A stretch of 5,574 nucleotides of DNA, taken from contig JAIOTR010000287.1 in assembly GCA_021106665.1 (NCBI GenBank), forward strand, positions 1-5,574, in the 5' to 3' direction. Below the pieces are notes generated by a model. The model saw only the letters and a program-made list of their open reading frames with translations. It did not search any database and had not been told where the DNA came from. Each line of letters begins with the position of its first letter. Position 1 is the first letter of the stretch. A program made the translations under genes and the position numbers. Shown piece after piece: positions 1 to 5,574 of the stretch. The DNA is from Bacteroidales bacterium (lineage in GTDB: Bacteria; Bacteroidota; Bacteroidia; Bacteroidales; JAADJA01).

Positions 1-1381
1 ATTCTTCACCCTCCGGAGATGCCCAGGCACTTATTTCTATGTTCCTAAACTCCCAGCCCTTTGCGATGAAATCGTTCATTTTTGCCAGCATCTCTTTTGA
101 ATTCTCATCTTTATTCAGTCGGTAGTTCAAGTTTAAGTTATGCTTATTTACTATGTAATAAATAAAACCCATTTCAGAAACTATAATATCCCTTCTGAAA
201 CCGTGATCAGCTAACAATAATTGTTCAGTGTTTTCAACCTTTCTCGATGTCATGATCAATCCGTCAGCAATTTTTCTATCATGCATACTAAAAGGAGTTT
301 TTCCTTTAATTGAGGCCATTGGATCAACATAGAGTTCACAAATATCCATTCCGGGTTCATACTTAACTTTGGTCTTATAAGTAAATGATCCTCCGGTGGC
401 AGGAATAATGACAGCTCCTGGTTTTTGATATTCTTCTGCAACTTCTTCTCCCTGGAAATACATGGTCTCAAGCACAAGACTTTGATCTCCATATTTTAAG
501 ACCGGTGTAAAATCCACAACAGCTTTTTTGTTGTATGATTCAGGAAAAGTACCACGAATCTCTATCGGAATAGAGTCACCGTGTACTGCTAAGATAGAAG
601 GTTCGGTTTCAATTTGCATTTTAGGGCCTTTGGATTTTCCAAAGCTATAACCCAAGCCAAGTGAAGTGTAATAGTAAGCATCATTTTTTTCGCCAGCTAT
701 AATTCCATCAAGTTTATCTGAGTCAAACAATCGGATGGTACTCTCAAAATTTATATCCCAATGGTCACTAATCCTGAAGTCAATTCCAATACCTAATGGG
801 ACCAATCCTTCATTAGTATTAGACCATGCAGTCGTATCTGAATATCTGCCAGAAGGAATTGGATCACCCCAGGGTTCTTGTAAATAAGCCTCTGAAGAAA
901 AATGTGATAAACCGATACCTGTTGTGCCATAAATATTCACAAGTCTTGGTTTATAACCAAAAATTAAATTAGTAAAACTGACTGTAACACCTAAAATTGC
1001 ATCAATGGTTATGTCAGTTTCAAATGCGAGATTTTTCGTATCTACACCACTTCTACCTTTTAGTTGGCCAGTGATTACTGAACCATATAATCCAAAAACG
1101 GGGCTTATATGTTTACCAATGCGAAGGCCAAAACCATATCCCTGGTGATTTTCCTCACCAAATCCCTGAACAAATTGACTTCCCTGCCATTTACCACTTT
1201 GAATGTCGCAATAACTATGCATAAATCCGCCATTCAAATTTACATACCATTGATAGGTAAGCTTATCACCCTTCTTACTACCTTCTGGCCTGTTGGCATT
1301 TTGTGAAAATAATACACCCTGAATTGAAATTATGAGTGCTATTAATATAACCTTTGATACAATCTGATAACTTTTTTTCAT
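1..1381 (-). CDS. OmpA-family outer-membrane beta-barrel protein, partial (C-terminus beyond the left edge)
   Basis: My reverse-strand translation is open from an ATG at 1381 to the left edge, giving 460 residues without a stop. An in-frame TAA lies about 25 bases upstream of the ATG, and no earlier Met is available. Residues 1-26 form a signal peptide: a KK start, the hydrophobic run VILIALIISI, then a likely cut at FS|Q (26/27). Residues about 40-250 alternate aromatic and Gly-rich strands (GLRIGKHISPVFGLYG, VNIYGTTGIGLSHF, ending YYYTSLGLGYSFGK), as expected of a small outer-membrane barrel. Residues about 255-370 form a beta-rich middle region, probably Ig-like and periplasmic (VHGDSIPIEIRGTFP, KKAVVDFTPVLKY). 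From about residue 400 an OmpA-like domain begins, reaching IEISAWASPEGEE (448-460) at the edge. Family role (established): surface or periplasmic envelope protein, the C-terminal domain normally contacting peptidoglycan. The barrel plus ASPEG architecture is typical of Bacteroidota. Exact function is unknown. It is transcribed away from the long AT-rich gap. Confidence 0.85.
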   Translation of the reverse strand, partial: MKKSYQIVSKVILIALIISIQGVLFSQNANRPEGSKKGDKLTYQWYVNLNGGFMHSYCDIQSGKWQGSQFVQGFGEENHQGYGFGLRIGKHISPVFGLYGSVITGQLKGRSGVDTKNLAFETDITIDAILGVTVSFTNLIFGYKPRLVNIYGTTGIGLSHFSSEAYLQEPWGDPIPSGRYSDTTAWSNTNEGLVPLGIGIDFRISDHWDINFESTIRLFDSDKLDGIIAGEKNDAYYYTSLGLGYSFGKSKGPKMQIETEPSILAVHGDSIPIEIRGTFPESYNKKAVVDFTPVLKYGDQSLVLETMYFQGEEVAEEYQKPGAVIIPATGGSFTYKTKVKYEPGMDICELYVDPMASIKGKTPFSMHDRKIADGLIMTSRKVENTEQLLLADHGFRRDIIVSEMGFIYYIVNKHNLNLNYRLNKDENSKEMLAKMNDFIAKGWEFRNIEISAWASPEGEE

Positions 1382-1415
1382 AGTGATTAATTTTGCTCTT
1401 ATAAATTAATTTTTT

Positions 1416-1497
1416 AAATATTTTCTCAAATGTATGGTTGTTTTTATTTAATCATGAATCCTAATCGGCCTATTCTAAAAATATTTTCTCAAAAGTA
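1416..1497 (-). promoter_or_regulatory. Duplicated promoter-like element upstream of the OmpA-family gene
   Basis: A 15-base sequence, AAATATTTTCTCAAA on the plus strand, occurs exactly at 1416-1430 and again at 1479-1493, 63 bases apart. Read on the minus strand, each copy begins with a match to the Bacteroidota -7 box TAnnTTTG: TACATTTG (1434-1427) and TACTTTTG (1497-1490), followed by AGAAAATATTT. The nearer copy would give a leader of roughly 40 bases before the ATG at 1381. No good -33 TTTG lies at the usual distance from either copy, so promoter function is inferred. A regulator-binding repeat or an old local duplication is also possible. Confidence 0.4.
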
Positions 1498-1670
1498 AAA
1501 AAAAAACTAATTGATTTTAAAGTATTTTTTAATTTTCTTTTTAATATTTTTATCTTAAACTCTATTAATAACTAAATTCCTTTGTTATCCAGCAAATTAA
1601 GGTTCAAACGTATGTAATTATTAACATTATATTATTGATAAAAGTACTAAATTTTTTACTTGGCTTTACA

Positions 1671-1711
1671 CAAATCATTTGGTCAATATCTATGCCATTT
1701 GCATAGTTGAC
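1671..1711. repeat. Adjoining inverted repeats (hairpin) in the intergenic gap
   Basis: GTCAA (1682-1686) and CTATGC (1690-1695) pair with GCATAG (1701-1706) and TTGAC (1707-1711). This makes an 11-base-pair stem with a five-base loop and a three-base bulge (TAT) on one side. Immediately to the left is the palindrome CAAAT-C-ATTTG (1671-1681). Neither strand has a strong T-run directly after the stem, so a classic intrinsic terminator is unlikely. An operator or an RNA structure is possible. The pairing is read directly from the sequence; the role is unknown. Confidence 0.4.
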
Positions 1712-1885
1712 TAATTTTATTGCATTTACCGATTTCAAAGATATGAAATAATTATCTAACTATGACATTTTTTTCCCAATATGGGATGTAAATTTCATTT
1801 TTTTTCTTTTAATAACTTGATTAACAAAAGGAAATTAAATAAAAAAAATTGAAAAGTTTTTAAATTGTATTCAAATAAAGTGTGT

Positions 1886-2518
1886 TCAAAACGTAATTCG
1901 ATGTATTCCTGATGTGAAATTTTGTTCGAATAAAGAGGTAATTTTACGATAATCACTAATATTTTCAACAAAATCCATTTCTTGTGTATTTACTATTAAT
2001 ATGATTGAGTTTTTATTCAATTTAAAATAATCAAAATAACCGCTTTGGATTTTTTCCAGATATGAAGGTGTAATATCTTTTTCATAACTTCTTCCTCTTG
2101 ATATTATATTTTGTTTCAACCTTGCAATGGTTGAGTAAAGGAAAATTATTAAGTCAGGTCGTGGTAGCGAAGAAATTATTATTTCAAATAATATTGAATA
2201 CAACGAATATTCATCCTCCTGTAAAGTTTTGCGTGCGAAAATCAAGGATTTATCAATGAAGTAATCGGCAATAGTAAATGTTTTAAATAAATCACGGGTT
2301 GTAACTTCTTTTTTTAATTGTTGATATCTGTCAGCTAAAAATGACATTTCAAGAGGAAAAGCATATTTATCCGGATCTTTATAAAATTTTGGCAAAAAAG
2401 AATTATCCTCAAATCGTTCTAAAATTAATTTTGCATTATAATCATTGGCTATCATCTTAGCCAATGAGGTTTTGCCTGATCCAATATTTCCTTCTATGGC
2501 AATATAATTATATCTCAT
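1886..2518 (-). CDS. Deoxynucleoside kinase (dNK/dGK/dCK family)
   Basis: The 210-residue product belongs to the deoxynucleoside kinase family, cytoplasmic enzymes that transfer the gamma phosphate of a nucleoside triphosphate to the 5'-OH of deoxynucleosides in DNA-precursor salvage. The P-loop is GNIGSGKTS (residues 10-18). The acidic residue expected to activate the sugar hydroxyl is E34 in LERFEDNSFL (33-42). The substrate-site arginine is probably R64 in FLADRYQQL. IADYFIDKS (83-91) corresponds to the DRS-type motif, here with Lys instead of Arg. PDLIIFL (121-127) is the core strand, and the LID region is ISRGRSYE (139-146). Length and motif order are normal. The ATG at 2518 overlaps the folK stop in an ATGA junction, which fixes the start and suggests coupled translation. 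The base acted on (dA, dG, dC or dT) cannot be read from the sequence, so no gene symbol is given. Confidence 0.9.
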   Translation of the reverse strand: MRYNYIAIEGNIGSGKTSLAKMIANDYNAKLILERFEDNSFLPKFYKDPDKYAFPLEMSFLADRYQQLKKEVTTRDLFKTFTIADYFIDKSLIFARKTLQEDEYSLYSILFEIIISSLPRPDLIIFLYSTIARLKQNIISRGRSYEKDITPSYLEKIQSGYFDYFKLNKNSIILIVNTQEMDFVENISDYRKITSLFEQNFTSGIHRITF

Positions 2519-3042
2519 GCTTTCACTGACATTAAATTGACCGTTTGATGTATATATTGCTCATAGATTCTTATTGACTTGTCATCCTTACAGATTCTTG
2601 TTAGTTCCCTAATGTCTTTATGAAATACAGGATGAATAAAATTTCCAGCTATTTCATTCAAAGGGATCAATGCAAATTTTCGGAGATGAAGGTGTGGATG
2701 AGGTATATTAAGGTCAATACTATTAATTATTAGATCGTCAAAAAACAATATATCTATATCAATCGGGCGTTTTTGGTAAATAGGTAATTCGCGTTTTCTC
2801 CCTAGCTTTTTTTCAATTGCTAATAGTTTATTTAATAATTGATCAGGTAATAAGTTAGATTTTACTTCCAATACCTGGTTCAGAAAAAATTCATCACATT
2901 CAAATCCCCATGGTTCTGTTTCATAAATAGATGATGCTTTTACGACATTTCCTATTTCTTCCTGAATCAGATCAATTGCCTTCCAAAGAAAATCCTTCTT
3001 ATCTCCAGTATTGGAACCCAGTAATAAATATACCTTGCTCAT
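2515..3042 (-). CDS. folK: 2-amino-4-hydroxy-6-hydroxymethyldihydropteridine pyrophosphokinase (HPPK)
   Basis: FolK transfers pyrophosphate from ATP to 6-hydroxymethyl-7,8-dihydropterin, the step before dihydropteroate synthase in cytoplasmic folate synthesis. The 175-residue product has the whole HPPK signature: LLLGSNTGD near the N-terminus (6-14), YETEPWGF (40-47) of the pterin pocket, LLAIEKKLGRKR (73-84), and RPIDIDILFFDD (92-103). D95 and D97 of the last motif are the Mg2+ ligands. IPHPHLHLRKFALIPL follows at 113-128. R82, R92, D95, D97, H115 and R121 even fall at the numbers known from the E. coli enzyme. The length is slightly above the common 160 residues, due to the C-terminal tail. 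A weak GGAA lies six bases before the ATG. It is the first gene of the folK-kinase operon, divergent from sppA. Nothing looks damaged. Confidence 0.96.
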   Translation of the reverse strand: MSKVYLLLGSNTGDKKDFLWKAIDLIQEEIGNVVKASSIYETEPWGFECDEFFLNQVLEVKSNLLPDQLLNKLLAIEKKLGRKRELPIYQKRPIDIDILFFDDLIINSIDLNIPHPHLHLRKFALIPLNEIAGNFIHPVFHKDIRELTRICKDDKSIRIYEQYIHQTVNLMSVKA

Positions 3043-3063
3043 TAATTTCCACTATAAAGGCAA

Positions 3064-3094
3064 CAAATTTACAATGTACGAAACAATAAACCAA
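3064..3094 (-). promoter_or_regulatory. Probable Bacteroidota-type promoter of folK
   Basis: On the minus strand, TAAATTTG (3071-3064) matches the -7 consensus TAnnTTTG. A TTG (3094-3092, in context TTAGTTGG) lies 20 bases upstream, close to the usual -33/-7 spacing. Transcription would start near 3058, giving a short leader of about 15 bases before the folK ATG at 3042. This is the only site in the window where both elements fall at a good distance. It is a pattern match only, in AT-rich DNA. Confidence 0.45.
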
Positions 3095-3142
3095 CTAACA
3101 CTGCTTATAGATATTAAATTTAATTAAGAATTTATTAAAGGT

Positions 3143-3177
3143 TGCAATAATTGAAACGATTTTTCCTTATTATTGCA
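3143..3177. repeat. Inverted repeat in the folK-sppA divergent region
   Basis: TGCAATAA (3143-3150) is repeated in inverse orientation as TTATTGCA (3170-3177), with a 19-base spacer, ending 19 bases before the sppA ATG. The right arm overlaps TATTATTG (3168-3175), a one-mismatch match to the -7 box TAnnTTTG that could serve sppA. The geometry would suit a dimeric regulator or chance in AT-rich DNA. No -33 element is placed well (TTG at 3142-3144 is 23 bases away), so the sppA promoter remains uncertain. Confidence 0.3.
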
Positions 3178-3196
3178 TAAATAAAATAGATTAACC

Positions 3197-4966
3197 ATGA
3201 AAGATTTTTTTAAATTTATGTTCGCTTCAATGTTGGGATTTTTTCTGACATTCATCATTGTATTCTTCTTATTCTTTGCTTTTTTAATGGCAATGCTTTC
3301 CTTTACGAAATCAGAAGATGTTGTAATAAATGAAAAAACGATTTTACATTTAAAATTGGATTATCCCATTGAGGATAGATCGTCAAAAGATCCTTGGAGT
3401 TTTAATTATGACTTCACGTCCTTAAAATCTGATCCCGGTTTGAATGAAATAATTAAAAACATCAAAAAGGCCAAAAAAGATGATAGGGTTAAAGGTATTT
3501 ATCTTGATTTAAGTGATGTCCCTTCCGGATTGGCAACCATATCTGAAATTAGAAATTCACTTGATGATTTTAAAGAGTTCGGGAAATTTATATTTGCCTA
3601 TGGTGAAATGTTATCACAAAAAGCGTATTACCTGGCAACTGTTGCTGACAAAGTTTTCTTAACCCCGGAGGGCATGCTTGAGTTCAGGGGGTATAGGGGA
3701 GAGGTGATCTTTTTAAAGGGATTACTTGAAAAGCTTGAGATCGAACCCCAGATAATCAGGCATGGAAAGTACAAAAGCGCCATAGAGCCTTTGATCCTTG
3801 ATAAAATGAGTGAGGCCAATAAAGAACAGACATTAACATTTATACAATCCATGTGGGATAATACAATTAAAGAAATCTCAGAAGCAAGAAATATTGAAGT
3901 CAGTGCATTGAATGACATCGCAAACAAATTGGATGCTTCACGTACGATAAATGCGCACGAATTAAATTTAATTGATTCAGTACTGTATTACGACCAGTTT
4001 TTAACTTTTATGGCTGATAAAATAGATAAAGAACTTATCGCCGAAGAAAATTTAATTTCAATTAATAATTATAGTAAAGCCAGGATAAAAGATAATAAGA
4101 AAAAAAGAAGCAGAAATAAAATTGCTGTGGTTTATGCTTCAGGCAGTATTTCACAGGGTGAAGGAAATGATAATTCCATTGGGTCTGATAGAATTGCCCG
4201 TACACTCAGAAACGCGAGATTGGATGAATCCATAAAAGCGGTGGTGTTTAGGGTAAATTCTCCGGGTGGCGATGGACTTGCATCCGATATTATTTTAAGG
4301 GAAGTTAGCCTCATTAAAGAAGAAAAGCCTATTGTCGTTTCCATGGGTGACTTAGCTGCTTCTGGTGGATATTATGTTGCTTGTGGTGCAAATAAAATTA
4401 TCGCCAATCCCAACACAATAACAGGATCAATTGGTGTTTTCGGTATAATACCTAACTTTCAGATGTTCTTTAAAAACAAACTGGGTATTACATTTGATGA
4501 AGTAATGACCAATGAAAATTCAGATTTCATGAATGTAACCAAACCAATGTCTGAATATCAATATGAATTGATCCAAAAGGAAGTTGATAACTTTTACAGT
4601 GCATTTATTAATCATGTTGTAAAAGGAAGAAATATGACCTATGAGCAGGTAGATGAAATAGGGCAGGGTAGGGTTTGGAGTGGAATAGATGCTTTGAATC
4701 TTGGTTTGGTAGATGAACTTGGAGGTCTTGATGATGCAATTGAAACTGCTGTTGAGCTAGCTGATCTGGACGATTATAGAATTGTTGAACTGCCAGAACA
4801 AAAAGACCCATTTGAAAAAATAATCACTGATCTAATGAACGAAACCAAATATAATTTTGTTAAGAAAGAATTAGGAACCAATTATCAGTATCTCAAATAT
4901 CTCAAAGAAGTGTCAGAGTATAATGGTATTCAGGCAAGATTGCCTTTTGAGATATATTTGAATTAA
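3197..4966 (+). CDS. sppA: Signal peptide peptidase SppA, long (67K-type) form
   Basis: SppA is a membrane-bound serine protease of family S49 that degrades signal peptides left in the membrane after protein export. The 589-residue product has the tandem-domain long form (E. coli: 618). Residues about 9-36 are one hydrophobic N-terminal anchor. The first S49 domain (about 45-285) carries the catalytic lysine K193 in GKYKSAIEPL (190-199). A basic linker (294-308, nine Lys/Arg) leads to the second domain (about 308-520), which holds VNSPGGD (353-359), the nucleophile S389 in AASGGYY, TITGSIGVFG (407-416) and GRVWSG (491-496). In the E. coli enzyme the Ser-Lys dyad is split between the two domains in the same way. 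The start MKDFFKFMFASMLG is typical of Bacteroidota SppA; the leader is A-rich with no Shine-Dalgarno. It is divergent from folK and convergent with the 5003-5386 frame, only 36 bases away, with no clear terminator between them. The gene appears intact. Confidence 0.96.
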   Translation: MKDFFKFMFASMLGFFLTFIIVFFLFFAFLMAMLSFTKSEDVVINEKTILHLKLDYPIEDRSSKDPWSFNYDFTSLKSDPGLNEIIKNIKKAKKDDRVKGIYLDLSDVPSGLATISEIRNSLDDFKEFGKFIFAYGEMLSQKAYYLATVADKVFLTPEGMLEFRGYRGEVIFLKGLLEKLEIEPQIIRHGKYKSAIEPLILDKMSEANKEQTLTFIQSMWDNTIKEISEARNIEVSALNDIANKLDASRTINAHELNLIDSVLYYDQFLTFMADKIDKELIAEENLISINNYSKARIKDNKKKRSRNKIAVVYASGSISQGEGNDNSIGSDRIARTLRNARLDESIKAVVFRVNSPGGDGLASDIILREVSLIKEEKPIVVSMGDLAASGGYYVACGANKIIANPNTITGSIGVFGIIPNFQMFFKNKLGITFDEVMTNENSDFMNVTKPMSEYQYELIQKEVDNFYSAFINHVVKGRNMTYEQVDEIGQGRVWSGIDALNLGLVDELGGLDDAIETAVELADLDDYRIVELPEQKDPFEKIITDLMNETKYNFVKKELGTNYQYLKYLKEVSEYNGIQARLPFEIYLN

Positions 4967-5002
4967 AAGTTTTATGAGGCTTTGGTAATCGATTAAATAC
5001 AG

Positions 5003-5386
5003 TTATAAATCATAGCCAAACCATTTGCCTGTGGAGTAATTTCCATCTTCGCATACAAAGAGTAATCCATTGGCAAAGGATAATGAATAACCGTAAGTCC
5101 CTTTTGATATATTTAAAGTTTTAACATACTCACCCTTTTTATTGTAAACAAAAACTGTTTGAGTGTATCCATCCCAGGTATAAATGTATTTTTTACTAAC
5201 TGCAACAGCAGAAGATCCATCTTTAAGGTCATCACCATGCTTTAAATCGTAAAATGTATCTATAATTTTACCATTCTTGAAATTATAAATTTTCAAAATA
5301 CCATCTTTAAATTCATATAACTTCTTCCCCTTTGGGTGTAAAGCAAGGGATGACTGGTCATAAAAATAGACTTCATCAAAAACCAC
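5003..5386 (-). CDS. C-terminal fragment of a beta-propeller-like protein, probably a 5'-truncated remnant
   Basis: The frame gives 127 residues from a GTG at 5386. I do not recognise a named family. Two and a half blade-like repeats are visible: ALHPKGKKLYEFKDG with LKIYNFKNGKIIDTF (about 15-45), VAVSKKYIYTWDG with VFVYNKKGEYVKTLNI (61-93), and SLSFANGLLFVCEDG to the end. This pattern of small Gly-turn beta strands suits WD40/NHL-like propellers, which need four to eight blades, so most of the protein is absent. There is no signal peptide and no ATG. The frame stays open with protein-like sequence for 12 more codons (FKITDITSGEYE) up to a TAA at 5423-5425, so the similarity seems to continue upstream of any usable start. 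The DUF721 gene ends just upstream, leaving no room for the missing part. A degraded gene end is the best reading; a short expressed protein from the GTG is the alternative. Confidence 0.5.
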   Translation of the reverse strand: MVFDEVYFYDQSSLALHPKGKKLYEFKDGILKIYNFKNGKIIDTFYDLKHGDDLKDGSSAVAVSKKYIYTWDGYTQTVFVYNKKGEYVKTLNISKGTYGYSLSFANGLLFVCEDGNYSTGKWFGYDL

Positions 5387-5456
5387 TTCATACTCACCGC
5401 TGGTTATATCAGTTATTTTAAATTAAGACTGTGTTTTAGTTTGTATAGTTTTATAA

Positions 5457-5574
5457 TCAGATAAATTTAATATCTTGGATAACCTCCTTGTTTACAGCTT
5501 TATTTAAAGATTTAATTAGTTTGGTGCGGGCAAATGACAATTCATTTTTTAAGGCCGGTGAATCAAGCTTAATG
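5457..5574 (-). CDS. DUF721 (DciA-like) protein, partial: C-terminal 38 residues only
   Basis: Reading the minus strand from the right edge gives an open frame of 38 codons ending in TGA at 5459-5457; the start lies outside the window. The peptide includes KLDSPALKNELSFARTKLIK followed by SLN and ends EVIQDIKFI. This fits the C-terminal half of the DUF721 domain: a short strand, a serine, an EL-containing helix, a conserved LN, then a final V..I.F strand. DUF721 includes DciA, the DnaB helicase loader of many bacteria. In Bacteroidota the family members are short proteins, often encoded beside recF; that neighbour cannot be seen here. The end looks natural, not truncated. The assignment rests on a short piece, so the family is likely but the helicase-loading role is only inferred. 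Confidence 0.65.
   Translation of the reverse strand, partial: IKLDSPALKNELSFARTKLIKSLNKAVNKEVIQDIKFI

Larger units (their letters stand above)
1382..1885. other. Long AT-rich intergenic region without genes
   Basis: This stretch separates the stop of the deoxynucleoside kinase gene from the start of the OmpA-family gene, both on the minus strand. I counted about 20% GC over 1381-1860, well below the flanking genes. No convincing open frame or tRNA is visible on either strand. It holds a duplicated promoter-like element at 1416-1497, other TAnnTTTG-like matches on the minus strand at 1605-1612 and 1736-1743 (expected by chance in such DNA), and adjoining inverted repeats at 1671-1711. I see no GC-rich hairpin with a T-tract that would be a clear terminator for the kinase operon. 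Confidence 0.7.

Noticed and set aside
256..492. 78-codon minus-strand open frame
   Set aside because: It lies inside the OmpA-family gene in another frame of the same strand. Its protein lacks any domain pattern, while the overlapping frame is continuous for 460 codons with a signal peptide and recognisable domains.
1109..1306. 65-codon plus-strand open frame
   Set aside because: It is antisense to the barrel part of the OmpA-family gene, with no family resemblance and no promoter-like sequence of its own.
1605..1743. Additional TAnnTTTG matches on the minus strand at 1605-1612 and 1736-1743
   Set aside because: Such matches are frequent by chance at about 20% GC. Neither has a -33 element at the right distance, and both are far from a gene start.
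1769..1788. Small palindrome TCCC-AATAT-GGGA in the gap
   Set aside because: A four-base stem with a five-base loop is too short to distinguish from chance.
1800..1885. Possible terminator after the kinase gene (T-run on the minus strand near 1840-1848)
   Set aside because: The T-run is present but no stable stem precedes it, so an intrinsic terminator is not supported.
3628..3927. 99-codon minus-strand open frame inside sppA
   Set aside because: It is antisense to the first S49 domain. Its hydrophobic, Ser/Leu-rich product is what one expects from reading a coding strand backwards.
4132..4344. 70-codon minus-strand open frame inside sppA
   Set aside because: It is antisense to the conserved catalytic domain, with no recognisable motif.
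4608..4811. 67-codon Gln/His-rich minus-strand open frame
   Set aside because: It is a shadow of sppA; the Gln/His/Leu richness results from reading the coding sequence in reverse.
4967..5002. Possible bidirectional terminator between sppA and the convergent fragment
   Set aside because: I looked for a GC-rich stem with T-runs in the 36-base gap and found none. Only short A/T-rich complementarity is present.

Overview
This 5.6-kb window looks like an ordinary chromosomal stretch from a member of the Bacteroidota. The DNA is AT-rich and gene starts lack clear Shine-Dalgarno sequences. Upstream regions carry TAnnTTTG boxes, the -7 element of this phylum. The protein families also fit: an OmpA-family outer-membrane protein with an ASPEG motif, a 589-residue SppA beginning MKDFFKFMFASMLG, a folK/deoxynucleoside kinase pair and a short DUF721 protein. 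No 16S or other marker is present, so a finer placement is not supported.

Layout, left to right. Positions 1-1381 (minus) hold the N-terminal 460 residues of a secreted outer-membrane beta-barrel protein. It runs off the left edge just inside its OmpA-like C-terminal domain. Positions 1382-1885 are about 500 bases of very AT-rich non-coding DNA (about 20% GC by my count). They contain a duplicated promoter-like element close to the OmpA-family gene and a bulged hairpin further away. Positions 1886-3042 (minus) are a two-gene operon, folK followed by a deoxynucleoside kinase, overlapping by 4 bases. A 154-base divergent intergenic region separates it from sppA (3197-4966, plus), a full-length membrane-anchored signal peptide peptidase with both catalytic residues. 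Convergent with sppA is a short open frame (5003-5386, minus) encoding only the C-terminal blades of a beta-propeller-like protein, probably a 5'-truncated remnant. At the right edge (5457-5574, minus) is the last 38 residues of a DUF721 (DciA-like) protein.

How the genes work together. folK (folate synthesis) and the kinase (deoxynucleoside salvage) both serve nucleotide and DNA precursor supply, and are probably translated in a coupled manner. SppA and the OmpA-family protein belong to envelope maintenance, but nothing in the sequence ties them into one pathway. I found no mobile element, CRISPR array, tRNA/rRNA or defence system, and nothing I would call a new system. The points worth a second look are the truncated propeller fragment, the repeated promoter-like element, the hairpin in the long gap, and the missing canonical Asp in the OmpA-like motif.
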